DNA of 64,000 bases from Cordilura impudica. Lineage: Eukaryota > Arthropoda > Insecta > Diptera > Scathophagidae. Numbering within the stretch: position 1 is the stretch's first letter; every line of letters starts with the position of its first letter. This document shows positions 21,604 to 34,080 of the stretch, piece by piece. Below the pieces are notes generated by a model. The model had not been told where the DNA came from, made no database searches, and saw only the letters and a list, made by a program, of their open reading frames with translations. The position numbers and the translations under genes are program-made. Where the stretch lies: the NCBI GenBank assembly GCA_963682025.1, contig OY821518.1, positions 228,595,348 to 228,659,347 on the forward strand, read 5' to 3'.

Positions 21604-22755
21604 TATTACAAAAAATATAAGAAAACTGGATCTCTTGTTGATCATGGAATATACTCCATTTGTCGTGTCGAATATAATACTCTGAATAATTCATGTTATT
21701 TAAACTATTTGAACAAAATGAAAAATAATTTTAAACGAAATCCGAAGTCATTCTACAAATTTGTTAACTCTAAGAGAAAAACTAAGGGCTATCCTGCTGT
21801 TATGAAATTCCTACATAATGAATTCTGTGATGATTCTATTGTATGCAATTTATTTGCTGACTTCTTCTCTACTACTTACTCCGGTGCAACTTTTGATGAT
21901 TCTAATATCTGCTCATATATACTGACTGCTACTCAAATTATATCCATTCCTTCTCTTGCTATGTCTGTGGTTTCTAATGAATTGAAAAAAACTTAAAATT
22001 TCCTGCAATAGTGGTCCAGATAAAATTCCGTCCTGTATTAAATGTGCTGATGTTTTAGCTTACCATTAACACTCATGTTTAATACCTCAACTAAATACGG
22101 CTATTTTCCCAATATGTGGAAGGATTCATTCATTATTCCAATATTCAAAACTGGTAACAAGGCCGATATTACTAATTATCGTGGAATAGCTAAATTAAGT
22201 ATTATACCTAAAATTTTAGAAAAAATTATAACGGATTATCTATGCCATCACGTTAATTTCTCCCTTCCAACATGGTTTCAAAAAAAGATGTTCAACCTCT
22301 ACAAATCTATTACAATTTACTACAATTGTCAACCGTGGGTTTCTTGAACGCAAACAAATGCAATTTATACTGACTTCAGCAAGGCTTTTGATAAAGTCAA
22401 TCATAAACTTCTTTTTAAGATATTACATATGATGGGATTTTCCAATCTTAGCGCAAACAGGATATATTCTTATTTAACCAATAGAACACAAAAAGTATGT
22501 TTTAAAAATGTTACTTCAAAGCCGATATACATATGTAATGTTGGGAGTACCACATGGCAGCCATCTTGGACCGCTTCTTTTTTCTTTGTTTATAAACGAT
22601 CTTCTAAATGTTATTCGTTTTTCAAACACCTTGATGTATGCGGATGATGTCAAAAATTTCTTCTGTTATAATCAACACTCTGATGTTTTTCTCCAAAATG
22701 ATTTGAATTCATTTTATTATTGCTGTAATTTAAATTTAATGGAGCTGAACCTTAA

Positions 22756-25037
22756 CCCTTATCCTGTATTAATGGGTCAAAATTGCCCAAACCATTTTTG
22801 TTTCCTAATAATTTTGGAAGTTCTTAACATTGATTCGTGAAATTTCCTGACAATTATTTTTTGGCCTAAATTTGTTCTGCAAGGCCTCATTTAATTAAAC
22901 GCCCTTTTTGGTTAGGGCCTACAAGTAAAATTACGTATTCTGTATTTATGGGTCAATATTGCCCAATACAAATATAATACGAAGTTTTTTTATTATATTT
23001 TGCTATAATAGCGAATTTGGCACGTTTATATCAAAATATTTTTGCTTTGTATTTCTTCAACAGAGCACAGTAGAGATGTAACGGGAATAAAATGATAGTA
23101 TAAGTGAGAGAGAGAGACAGACCGCCACCGCGTTTTCAACCATAAGAGTAAGAGTAACAACAATACGTGAGTAGCAATACGTGTGAATAGAGCGAGCTCT
23201 ATAGAGCCACACAACCAAATGACTTTGTTTGTTGCTCAGAGTTCCAACAACACCTACATGTAATTGCACCATGAGTATGTGCAAAAGAATTGTAACGGGA
23301 AAATATATGCAAACGAGTAGACTGAAGAGAATCAAGGTAGTTTCCACTATTCTATTTCATTTGCAAAAAAGTAATCAACGTGTGTGTTTTAGAAGTGAAT
23401 ATTCGCGGTATGTCTCGTTTGAATACTAAAGAAATAGAAGATCTGTTAGATCAATCTGATTATGATGCAACTCCAAGTGATTCTTCAAGCGAAGAGGAAG
23501 ATATTGTTATATCTGATACTGGTTCAACTTATGAACTGAATAGATCAGATGGAGAAAGTGCTTCTAGTCTAAATGGATCCAACATTAGTAACGAAACTCC
23601 AGTGTCATCAAGTTTTCTCTCCAAGGATGGAAAATATGTTTGGTTTCAGCACCCACCGATGCAGAATGAAATAGGAATGAATGAATAGGACCCATTATGC
23701 AATCGCAAGAACAAGTGACATTGTATCGTCATTCGATTTGTTTATGCCAAGTGAACTACTAAAGATTATAATAGATATGACAAATTTAGAAGGTAATGCT
23801 TTTTTACATTCGGTGGCGCCGAAATAATATTATTATAAATTTTAGGACGTTCCGTTTTTCAAGAAAACTGGATTCCCGTAGATGGTACTTCAACAAAAGC
23901 ATATTCGGGGCTTCTCCTTTCAGCTGGTGTATTACGATCTCATGGTGAGGCTTTAGAAAGTTTGTGGGATGATAGAAAAGGCAGGCCAATATTCAAGGCA
24001 ACCATGAGCCTTCGACGATTTCAGAATATATCCCGAGTTCTGCGATTTGATGAAAGGTCAGACAGAAATGAAAGACGAGCGCGTGACAAACTAACCCCTA
24101 TAAGAGACTTTTGGGACCGCTGGGAAAGAAATTTGAGAAAAATGTATAATCCAGGCGAGTGTACGACCGTAGATGAACAGCTAGTTACCGTGGACGTTGC
24201 CCTTTCAAGCAATATATACGCTCTAAACCCGGAAAATATGGGATAAAAATCTGGGCTCTCTTTGACTCAAAAACAAATTATGCATGGTCGTTGCAAGTAT
24301 ACACAGATAAAGCTCCAAACTGCAAGTCGGAAAAAGATCAAGGTCGTCGGGTTGTTTTCGATTTAGTAAAGGATTTGAAAGGTCGAAATGTTACATGCGA
24401 CAATTTTTTTACTTCCTACGAACTGGGAAATGAACTACTTAAACGAGCTTACTATGGTTGGCACAGTCCGAAAAAACAAAACGTTCCTTTCGCCAAAAAT
24501 ATTGAACATGAAAGGTAAACCAGAAAATTTTTCTCAATTCTTTTTCGATAAAGAAAACAAGACAACAATTGTCGCATTTGTGCCGAGAAAAAATCGTTTT
24601 GTTATTTTACTAAGCACATTATACCATACTAATGCAATTGATGGCGACAAGATGAAACCGGAAATTATACACTACTATAATGAGACGAAATCAGGAGTTG
24701 ATACGCTTGATCAATTGGTCAGAAATTACACTTGCAAGCGCAGATGTAATCGATGGCCTCAAACCCAGTTACAACCTGATACTACAAGCGAACTGAAGAA
24801 GACAAACCTTAAGAGGGGCCGTTGCTATGTATGTCCCAATCGCTCAGACAGTAACAAATATTCAAATAAGTGTTCCAAGTGTGCAAATTTTGTATGTAAA
24901 AATCATTCTGATACCATAATTACTTGTAAAAACTGTCAGACTACTTAATAAAATTCAAATATACAAATAAATTTATATTGGGCAAAATTGACCCACAAAT
25001 ACAGTATGCGTCATTTTTTTTAAATACAGGATAAGGG
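22756..25037 (+). mobile_element. piggyBac-family element, copy 3 (2282 bp, longest)
   Basis: TTAA flanks at 22752-22755 and 25038-25041; termini CCCTTATCCTGTATT and ATACAGGATAAGGG. It contains the leader, the N-terminus and most of the transposase. It is inserted in the RT C-terminal region of the host retrotransposon (...MELNL before, KGKHMCIVRKR after). Confidence 0.95.
23380..24948 (+). pseudogene. piggyBac transposase, copy 3
   Basis: The acidic N-terminus (23410-23688) ends at a stop in GMNE*; conserved sequence continues in another frame (SFDLFMPSELLKIIIDMTNL near 23730-23790). The first catalytic block GECTTVDEQLV lies near 24155-24190, the second (CDNFFTSYELGNELL) near 24396-24440, and the third (SGVDTLDQLVRNYTCKRR) near 24693-24745. 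About 190 bp are missing at about 24766 compared with copies 1 and 2, fusing the DDE region to the C-terminal finger (CYVCPNRSD, CSKCANFVCKNH). All three Asp codons survive but the gene is frameshifted. Confidence 0.92.
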
Positions 25038-25796
25038 TTAAAAAGGGTAAACATATGTGTATCGTCAGAAAGAGACCGATGTCTGTCAACTATGTGCTGG
25101 GTGATTATTGTTTCGATAAAGTAGATAACTTTATAGATCTTGGTGTTTTATTGGATCATAAACTGAGCTTTATTCCTCATATAACAATAACTGTCAATAA
25201 AGCCAGAGGTGTACTTGGTTTCATAAAAAGTTGGGCTAAAGAGTTCAATGATCCCCATGTCACCAAAACTTTATATACGTCACTTGTGAGACCTATCCTG
25301 GAATATGCTTCTAAAATTTGGGACCAAATTCATGCCGACAGTCTGGAATCTGTGCAGAAACAATTCCTTTTGTTTTGTCTTCGGAGTTTAAACTTCAATC
25401 CAAGTAATCTTCCATCCTATACCAGTAGACTTGCCCTTATTAAGCTACCAACTTTAAAAAGCCGGAGAACTATGCTAAATGTTTCATTTCTTCTTAATGT
25501 AATTAATGGTGATGTTTGTTTGTTCTGGTTTCCTGAATTAACAATATATCATTCAACATTCCTCAACGACCAACACGTTACTTCTCACCTTTATCTGCAC
25601 AGTTCTATAGAGCTAATTATGCTAATGAAAACCCTCTCAGGAGAATGTGTATTCAATTTAACTTTATAGATTTATTGATTTCTCATTAAATACTAATCTA
25701 ATTAAAAGTAAAATAATATGGTTTCTAAATTCATAAATAGTCTGTAAGGATTAATTCCATGGACCAAGATACAAATAAATAAATAAAAAAAAAAAG

Positions 25797-26084
25797 AAAT
25801 ATGTAAATACACTTGTGCATTAATATATAGTTCCTCTTGTTATAACTGGAGATGATTTTTTCAGCATTGACAGACAGCCGGCCCAACAACATAATGCAGA
25901 TCATAATCTATAGTACTTCTTGCTATTTTTAAAATCTTCTATGTATATATTGATCGCTTTGCATTTGCCTTCCATTTGTCAACAGTTAATTTTCTTTGTT
26001 CGAATTCATTCATCTTTGTTAAAATGTAAACAAATTCGATTTTTATGAGATTACTGAATATTTTGCTTTAAAAATTTTAATTTA
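25797..26084. other. AT-rich gap, nothing recognised
   Basis: No open frame or repeat family is recognised between the retrotransposon tail and the next MITE. Confidence 0.4.
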
Positions 26085-26430
26085 TGCCGTTTTCTTTTCT
26101 GACAAAAAAATGTCGCACTTTATTTGCACTTTTTTCGAAAAGTGTATTTTTTTATATATTCTGAATTAAGAGCTACCTTATCTTATACATAAGCCGAATG
26201 GTCCGAAAGCCAAGCCCTCGTAAATTGCAAAAAATTGCAGTCATTGAGTTTTTCCAGGTAATAGTGTGAGAATGTTTCCCCATTGTTCCCCTTTGTTGAA
26301 TATTTCCATCCTATGACTTCAAAGAGGATAATAATTTAGGTTGCTCTTAATTTAGAATATATAAAATAATACACTTTTCGGAAAAAGCGCAAATAAAGTG
26401 CGACATTTTTTGTCAGAAAAGAAAACGGCA
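26085..26430. mobile_element. Foldback MITE, TTA target duplication (346 bp)
   Basis: About 65-bp near-perfect inverted arms (26085-26150 and 26366-26430) begin TGCCGTTTTCTTTTCTGAC and run through GTCGCACTTTATTTG. Flanks are TTA (26082-26084 and 26431-26433). Long TIRs with TTA duplication suggest a PIF/Harbinger-type MITE. The core of about 215 bp is non-coding. Confidence 0.85.
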
Positions 26431-26498
26431 TTAGTTTCTAGCAATTTGGTTTGAATTTTACGAATTTCAAACTAAATAAATTCCACGATTTATGTATA

Positions 26499-26831
26499 CT
26501 AGCAGATTCCAGCCCTCGAAATTCGGGTGCAAATTCTAGGAAATTTTCATTTTTCATTTAATAAAGACCCTAAAGGTATGCTTCACAATTCAACTCATTT
26601 TAAATAAAGAAAACAAACTCAACACATTAACACAAACACATTAACAAATTTAATAAACACACATATACCATTGTATAATTTTATTTTATGTATGTGTTAC
26701 TAACAACTTTAAACGATCATAACTCCAAAAAAATGTTCCAGACGATGAAAATTTGTAAGTCTGGAAAACAGCTAAAAATAAATACCTTTCAAATGATAAA
26801 TTTTTTGTCAAAATCGGGGTAATATTATAGA
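26499..26831 (-). mobile_element. Helitron-like non-autonomous element, copy H2 (internally deleted)
   Basis: The 3' end (minus strand) is GGAATCTGCTAG followed by T. The 5' end is TCTATAATATTA. Compared with H1 the block containing GAAATCGCCTAGCC is missing near 26818, and the terminal TAATATTATAGATAGT is duplicated at about 26820-26851. Confidence 0.65.
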
Positions 26832-26851
26832 TAGTTAATATTATAGATAGT

Positions 26852-27584
26852 TGTGAAAAGTGGCAAAAACAAAATGGTTTGTATCTTTGCTTACGTAACA
26901 CAAATCATTTAAGTACAGTCTACACTACGATTGTCTTCAGTGGACAAAAATATACTCTTAAAGGTCACATATAGTGGATTATTTTGATTAGAAGAGATAT
27001 TAGCAAACAAATTTTTAAAACTGTGTCAAATCTCTTTAAAAAAATTCACGAAAATATTTTTTCAAACAAAAAAATTTTTATTTTTTTTTTAATTGTTCAT
27101 AAAAATGAAATATAAAATAAACACCAGAAACGAGACCAAAAGGTTATCAAATCCGAATGCATTGGCCCAGTTCGAAGAACAAAAACAAATACTCATAGAA
27201 CGAAGAGCACATGACTATGGAAATACAACAACTGGTGTGTGATAACAAACAATAGAAAATAAATTTATGAATTTTGATTAAATTGTAAATTAATTGCGTC
27301 AATCAGTAAATAACTGCTGTAAATTTAGAAACACAAGAGAAAACAGAGAGTATAAGGAGAGGACAAAGAAATATAGTTACAAAATTAACATTAAATTGTA
27401 TTTAACTTGTACAAGGACGTACATAAATAAGAATTCGATTAGAATAAATACAAAACAAATAATCTAAGCATTTTACAAAAAAAAAATATATATATATTCT
27501 ACTAAAAACTCTAATGCTTATAACTGCATCAGCCAAAGTTCAAAGCTTTTAGTATTTTTGCCAGTAGTTTTTATAGACTATAGT
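26852..27584. other. AT-rich stretch with one small open frame
   Basis: 27105-27242 (+) is a 45-codon ATG-to-TGA frame with unusually even codon use (KRLSNPNALAQFEEQKQIL within it). I recognise no family. It may be a decayed exon or transposon piece; chance cannot be excluded. The rest is low-complexity A/T. Confidence 0.25.
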
Positions 27585-28273
27585 AGGTATACCTCTTTAT
27601 GGTCAGGGTATAATGGGTTTGCGCTGATGTTTTTAACTTTCAAAAATATTTAACCTAAACCCAGCTCTGCTTGCCCCGATTAACTCTAGATTCACTTTCT
27701 GAGTCGTTTTAGCGATGTCCGTCCGTCCGTTCATCTGTCCATTCGTCTGTGTGTTTATGTAAACCTTGTAATCGAATTAAGCTGGCATATATGAATATAT
27801 TTTGATGCAATTTGGCTTTCAACGGCCATAGCCCGAACGCTATTAAAAGTAGTGAAAATTGGTGCATGTTCAGATCTAGTCCCTATACAAATGAACCCTA
27901 TGAGATCGAATTATGTGGTTTGCGTGTGTTTGTTACACCCATTAATCGGTAGTCCAAAAATAAACTATGTAAAGCTGCTTCCCCATCTTCACTTAAATCT
28001 ATCAAACAAAAAATATATATAAATATATACATATATACATATTGCACAGATTTTTCTCAAATTTGGTTTGTATATGTTTTTGCAAAAAAAAAAACTGTAT
28101 TTACCAAACAAATATGGTAAATACATCTGCACGCAAAAAAAAAAAATACTAACAATGCCAATCAAATTTGGTTTATGCTTATTTTCTATATCTAATCAGT
28201 TAGACCTAAGATCCCTTCTTTAAACACATGAAAGGGTATCGTACAATTGATCTAGACCGACTATAATTTTCTT
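27585..28273 (-). repeat. mini-me-like element, family 1, diverged copy
   Basis: Minus-oriented relative to copy 1: GTCCGTCCGTCCGTTCATC at about 27718, ACCTTGTAATCGAATTAAGC, then ending GATCTAGACCGACTATAAT at about 28250-28268. The palindrome is half lost. Confidence 0.65.
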
Positions 28274-30207
28274 ATTTATTTTTACTGCCGATTGCCGTAT
28301 ATTAATTTTTCATTCGTTTTATAACACAGTTAATAAAATTTAATGACGTTCGAAGACAGTTATAAGAATTTATTTTAGAAATTGCAAAGAATATGGTAGA
28401 AAGGCTCAAAAAAAGAAAGCAAGAACTAAATTAACCTTGCGGCAAAAGGAAAATACGAATAATGAAGCAATAGAAAATAAAGAAAAATGTCAACTTACAG
28501 GCACTAAATGTACAAAAGCTTGTGTTTTAAATTCAATTTTAATCATAAAATTAAACTCGAACACCCTATTAACAAACAGGCATAAGTAGGGCAAAGAACT
28601 TCATGCACGTAAAAATCGAAAATATCAGCTTACGAGTATAATATGCTACAGAAAAAGGAAATTATGCAGTTAAAATTAAAAAAAAAAGTCTAGTGTACAA
28701 TAAAAGCAATGCTTTTTAAACATGTACTATAAATACACTGTGCGACAGCCAAAATCGGGATGGGATGAAACTATCGGAGAAAGTTATATCGGTCAAAAAA
28801 GTATATACGGCGTTTCGCTGGGTCATGTCTAGGAATCGAGATATGTCGATTTGAACTTATTAAGTATCGTATAGGGGGAACTTGTCACGTTTTGGGCTCT
28901 TTTGTTTGACATAACTCGAGAACCACTAGTCCGATTTTGCTGAAACAAATTTAGAAAAATTAAAAATTACAATAACTTTAATCTACTTCTATACCATTTC
29001 TCAACACAATCATTAGTTTCGCAGTTATTAATTAATTTATGAAGAAAAAAAATAATTATTTGCCTAAAAAATTAAAATTTTGTATTTTTAAAATCATGCA
29101 AAATCCAAAACGGGAAAAAGTGTCAAGTCTTATTACTTTGGCGTAAAGTCACATAACCTGTGCACAAAATGAGACATAGATCATGAAAATCGATGGACGC
29201 GTTTCCATTTTATTTACAATTAAGTAAAGATATTTCATTTTGAAGTAAAGGCATTTAGAAAAACGTTGATGATTTTTTATGATTCTCAGAATTAAAAAAA
29301 AAAGTAATAAATAAAAGGTTATTTAATTTTTATGATTGCGGTAACAAACTAAAAACGGTCATGACTGTGCGCGGACGCTGAATTTCTCTTCTTGTTCCTT
29401 CATGATACCTACTCCGTGCACATACAATAAAAGAGAAAAAAGGAAAGTGCACTTATTTATTGATGTGGGGTTTTCCGTTGGACGCATCTGTTAAGGGAGC
29501 ATTTTTATCTGATTGCGCCTTCTAAAACCAGGGCTCATACAAATTCGTTTCAAATTTTTTATAACTTTCCAAATAATGAGCACTCATAAAAGTGGGTGGA
29601 ATTTCTGATTTGTTACTTTACTATTTCTAGTTCATAGTTCATCACTGTATATCTACAATAAATAAAAAACCAAAACCAGAGTTGTATTCTTAAATTTCAT
29701 TTTTAATTAATTAAAAAATAATGGAACAAAGTTTAAGAAAATTTTAAAAAATACACAAAAATTGTTAATAAATGAAAATGTTGATGTAAATTCGCAAACA
29801 CATGCATTTAAAGCAAAATATGCAAAAAGAAAAATATGCTACAAATCGATGGCATTTTATTGCAAAATTGATTCGGATAGAAATTTATTCCATATCCAAT
29901 ATAGACTGTCGATTAAAAACATGTATTTGCATGGAATTCCTTCCCATTGTCATGAGGAAGACGGTTGGACTTTACGAAAACACGTAAATACTTCATGGTC
30001 CAATGAAAGCATATGGAAGAGAATAATATATTACGAGAAAAAGTTATTCCATTTTTGACAGCCCCAACATACTGGTACAATTTGAAGGGCATTGTACGAT
30101 CCCTAATCGCAATTTCGGTGGCAGAAGCAATATCGTATAGGGAGCTTTCTTGTATACAAGAAAAAATATTGGTTAGAATTCTCTTACTTTAATCTGTTAA
30201 ATTTAAT
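28274..30207. other. Non-coding AT-rich interval
   Basis: No gene is recognised. Lysine-rich broken frames near 28380-28500 and an open frame at 29762-30058 have no recognisable motifs. A CACTGTG word at 28736 has no partner end nearby. Confidence 0.35.
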
Positions 30208-30576
30208 CAGGCAGATTCCAGCACTCGAAATTCGAGTGCAATTTCTAAGCAACGTTATTTCTCAACTTAGCCAATTCACAAACCAACACTTTTTTGGTTT
30301 ATTATTGTTTGTTATTATTGTGAAGATAAACTCATTGACAAACACATTAACAAATTTAATAAATACACACATAGCATATGTATAATTTTATGTATGTGAT
30401 AGTAACAACTTTAAATGAAATTTACTCAAAATAAAGGAAAAAATTTAAAAATCTGTAAATCTGGAAAACAGCTAAAAAGAAATACCTTTCAAATAATATA
30501 CGTTTTGGTCAAAATCGGGATAAAACGGTAGAACAAAATATCGGTAACAAGAAATCGCCTAGCCTATTAATATTTA
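30208..30576 (-). mobile_element. Helitron-like non-autonomous element, copy H3
   Basis: This carries the best-preserved 3' hairpin of the family: a perfect GCACTCGAA/TTCGAGTGC stem at 30221-30239. The CTAG end itself is mutated (CTG/AGG) and the 5' TC is lost. Internal blocks match H1 (CTCAAAATAAAGGAAAAAAT and AAAATCGGGATAAAACGG). Confidence 0.65.
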
Positions 30577-31058
30577 ACTGTAATTAATAACTGTTTTAAA
30601 ATCCTATCGGATTTCCTCATTATCAAAATAAAGAACGCAATTCTCTAGTTTTAATACAAATTATTATACCAATTCAACAGAGGGAACTAAATTGAACCCA
30701 CTATAGTATGAATAATTCTTAAATATTAGTAGTTACAACATTTAATTATATTAAAATAATATATTTAAACCGAATTGTGACAAATTGATGATTAATATAA
30801 TACATAGTAGTAATTAGAATTATAGATTTCATTTATATAAAGAAAGCTGTACTTTTAACCTGGTTTAGTAGTTTTAACCGAAATAAAAGTGCATTAATCA
30901 AATTCTGTTGCAAGTACCAAAAAATATAATAGACTGTAAGTAAGACCAACTGAATATTCAAATTGAATAAAAAAAAATTTAAGCAAATTTTGAAATTGAA
31001 ACAAATTTTTAATAAATAAAACAACAAATTGTAAACTGGCAAAACGAAGATAAAAACA
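30577..31058. other. AT-rich gap
   Basis: Nothing recognised; A/T-rich with no supported coding frame. Confidence 0.35.
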
Positions 31059-31640
31059 AGAAAGAAATTTATAGTCGGTCTAGACCGACTATACGATACC
31101 TTATACCATGCGTTTATAAACCCTATCTCTTAGGCCCAACTAATTGGATATAGAAATAAGCATATACCAAATTTGAGTGACATTATTATATTGTTTTCCT
31201 TTGAATATGAAAAAGTTCATATCGGATGCTACATTTATATGGGGACTAGGTCGAAAAATGGACCGATCCTGAGCATATTTGGTAAGGTCACTTATTTTAT
31301 TTTGCAAAAACATGTACAAACCAAATTTGAGAAAAATCTGTGCAATATTTTTGTTTTCTTGATAGATTTAAGTGAAGATCGTGAATCAGCTGAGGGCTAT
31401 GACTAAGAATTGTCCTGTAGGGTTTATTTTTGGACTACTGATTAATGGGTGCAATAAACAAACACAAACACAATTTACCCGAAATCTATATGATAATTTG
31501 GATCATATGGCAATTTAAGTCGATTTCATAGGTGTCATTTGTATGGGGCCTATGTCTGAACATGCACTGATTTTCGCCAATTTCATTAGCGTTCATGCTA
31601 TGGCTGATAGAAGCTTACATACCAAATTTAGTTTGATTAC
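31059..31640 (+). repeat. mini-me-like element, family 1, truncated before (GTCY)n
   Basis: The perfect palindrome is at 31071-31092 (half-site ATAGTCGGTCT). It follows copy 1 colinearly to AGTTTGATTACA at about 31628, then stops exactly where copy 1 runs into the GACG microsatellite and is replaced by a 7-bp satellite. Confidence 0.7.
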
Positions 31641-32455
31641 ATTTTAGTCTTTAATTTTTAATTTTTGATTTTTAATTTTTAATTTTTAATTTTTAATTTT
31701 TAATTTTTAATTTTTAATTTTTAATTTTTAATTTTTAATTTTTAATTTTTAATTTTTAATTTTTAATTTTTAATTTTTAATTTTTAATTTTTAATTTTTA
31801 ATTTTTAATTTTTAATTTTTAATTTTTAATTTTTAGTTTTTAATTTTTAATTTTTAATTTTTAATTTTTAATTTTTAATTTTTAATTTTTAATTTTTAAT
31901 TTTTAATTTTTAATTTTTAATTTTTAATTTTTAATTTATAATTTTTAATTTTTAATTTTTAATTTATAATTTTTAATTTTTAATTGTTAATTGTTAATTT
32001 TTAATTTTTAATTGTTAATTTTTAATTTTTAATTTTTAATTTTTAATTTTTAATTTTTAATTTTTAATTTTTAATTTTTAATTTTTAATTTTTAATTTTT
32101 AATTTTTAATTTTTAATTTTTAGTTTTTAATTTTTAATTTTTAATTTTTAATTTTTAATTTTTAATTTTTAGTTTTTAATTTTTAATTTTAAATTTTAAA
32201 TTTTAAATTTTAAGTTTTAAATTTTTAATTTTTAAATTTTTAATTTTTAATTTTTAATTTTTAATTTTTAATTTTTAATTTTTAATTTTTAATTTTTTAT
32301 TTTTAATTTTTAATTTTTAATTTTTAATTTTTAATTTTTAATTTTTAATTTTTAATTTTTAATTTTTAATATTTAATTTTTAATTTTTAATTTTTAATTT
32401 TTAATTTTTATTTTTATTTTTTTTATATTTAATTTTTATTATTTTTTAATATTTG
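31641..32455. repeat. 7-bp satellite (TTTTTAA)n, about 0.78 kb
   Basis: More than 100 copies of TTTTTAA, mostly exact, with scattered variants (TTTTTAG, TTATAA, TTGTTAA and 8-9-bp slippage units near 32190-32240). The edges decay into poly-T at about 32405-32450. Confidence 0.95.
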
Positions 32456-32639
32456 GTTTTTAATTTTAACGATAAAAAAATATGTGGTAATACTTGCTTA
32501 GGCCAATGTGACACTTGCAGTATTAATATACACACAACTGCAATGACTTCAACAATAACAAGAATTGCAACATATACAACATATATTAAGAAAAACAACA
32601 AACACACTGAAAAATTTTATATTTTCAAGAGTTTTTTCA

Positions 32640-32935
32640 AAGTTTCATTCATAACTCGTGACCCCTTTGACCGATTTTGACGATTTGAAATAGCAACTCC
32701 TTTGGGATATTAATAAACAATTTTATACAATTTTTTAAAAGGAACGGTCTAGCTTAGATATTGACGGTGTGATCGTGATTTCCACAGGCAAACGGACAGA
32801 CGGTCATCGCTAAATCAATTTCCCTTGTTATATTGATCAGGGAAATATAATGGTTTTGCGGTTTATTTCGATGCGATACAAACGGAATGACAAACCTATA
32901 TATACCCTCGGCCACTGAGGTGTGGACGGTATAAA
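32640..32935 (+). repeat. Family-2 (GTCY)n repeat, diverged 3' part
   Basis: The order of blocks (TTGACCGATTTTGACGATTT, CGTGATTTCCACAGGC, a short GGACAGACGG run, ACAAACGGAATGACAAAC, ACCCTCGGCCACTGAGGTGT, GGTATAA) matches 42338-43149 and the duplicated copies at 46.4-48.8 kb. Non-coding. Confidence 0.65.
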
Positions 32936-33704
32936 AAAAAATGTTATTTAAATATTGTTTTTGCAGTTAAAAACCAGGAAAAACTATGATTTTACTGCTT
33001 GTGTTGAGCAAAAGAAAAGTTGTGAGAAATTGTTTATGAATAAATCCTTAATTTCAAAAATTATAATGAAATATCGGTGACGACTCAACATTTAGGCGGC
33101 AGGCCCGTAAAACGAGTCAAAGACGGGATAATTTAATTTAATTTAAGAGGTAATTAACAATCTGAAACTAACAATGTGTGCTCGAACTGTTTCTCTAGCT
33201 GATATTGGTTGTTATCGACCTGTGAAGAAACCACTGAAATTAGAGAGAAGCTGTCTAGCTCGCATAAATTTTTAAAACATTTTGCTAATTGACTCCAAGC
33301 CTCGGCGTTGTGAAGCGGTACTAAAAAATAATGGATACCAGCCAAAATATTGAAACCAAAAATAGAGCGAAAATTTTCAATTAGTGTATAGTAAAGATTT
33401 CCAATGTTTTGTCAGCATCATAAAAATGAATACTTTTAAAATTTGTTATTTTTTCTGAATTTTAGCTATTTTATGTTAGTATTTTTTTCTTTTCTAAATT
33501 AAAGAAAAAAAATTATAATTTTTAAATTAATTTAAAAAAATTTAACTTTATGATCCAATTTTTTTTTTTGCTTCAAAAATATATTTTGTTAAAAGTTTCC
33601 ATTGCATTGTCACTCACTGTATATTTATGTTGAAAAGTCAAAATTAACCGAACGCCATTGTAAACTCAATTATGTTAATTTTAACCACAAATAAATTGAA
33701 TTGA
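32936..33704. other. Non-coding AT-rich interval
   Basis: No recognisable gene or element; the 63-codon minus frame at 33154-33345 shows no motif. Confidence 0.35.
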
Positions 33705-34080
33705 ATAATATGTATTATGCGATTTCTTGTGACCGATGTTTTGTTCTACCGTTTTATTCCGATTTTGACCAAATGCATATTGTTGGAAAGGTATTTCTCT
33801 TTAGCCGTTTTGCAGATTTACAGATTTTTAAATTTTTTCCTTTATTTTGAGTAAATTGCATTTAAAGTTGCTACTAACACATACATAAAATTATACAATG
33901 CTATGTGTGTGTTTATTAAATTTGTTAATGTGTTTGTAATAAAAATGAGTTTGTTTTTTTTTTTTGTGTTGATTTGTGAATTGGCTATAATTGATTAGCA
34001 TACCTTTAGGGTCTTTATTTAATGAAAAAATAAAGTTTCCTAGGGTTTGCACTCGACTTTCGAGAGCTGGAATCTGCTAG
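33705..34080 (+). mobile_element. Helitron-like non-autonomous element, copy H4
   Basis: The only plus-oriented copy: GCGATTTCTTGTGACCGATG near 33718, GTTCTACCGTTTTATTCCG, then ending CTCGACTTTCGAGAGCTGG and AATCTGCTAG at 34080, followed by T. The 5' tip is diverged. Confidence 0.7.

Larger units (their letters stand above)
18960..25796 (+). mobile_element. Non-LTR retrotransposon, near full-length, with two nested DNA transposons
   Basis: Plus-strand order: ORF1 C-terminus (SRLAIETSAEDVDAFVRFKL and FWPENTLGREYI, 19165-19375), endonuclease (FTETWLNHTF near 19455; LGDFNLPSISWKFFPEEKYF near 19785-19845), linker (NPKSFYKFVNSKRKTKGYPA), RT (FKTGNKADITNYRGIAKLS near 22145; YTDFSKAFDKVNHKL near 22365; GVPHGSHLGPLLFSLFINDL near 22545; YADDVKNFF near 22635), and the C-terminal domain 25055-25670. 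It ends in an A-rich tail at about 25755-25796. A mariner (20302-21603) and a piggyBac (22756-25037) interrupt it. Frames are broken in several places. The 5' boundary is approximate. Jockey/CR1-type organisation. Confidence 0.88.

Noticed and set aside
28736..28742. CACTGTG word as a possible further Transib end
   Set aside because: The following sequence (CGACAGCC) does not match the Transib TIR and no partner end or 5-bp duplication is seen.
29762..30058. 98-codon plus-strand open frame
   Set aside because: No motif, no neighbouring support and strong A/T bias; treated as chance.
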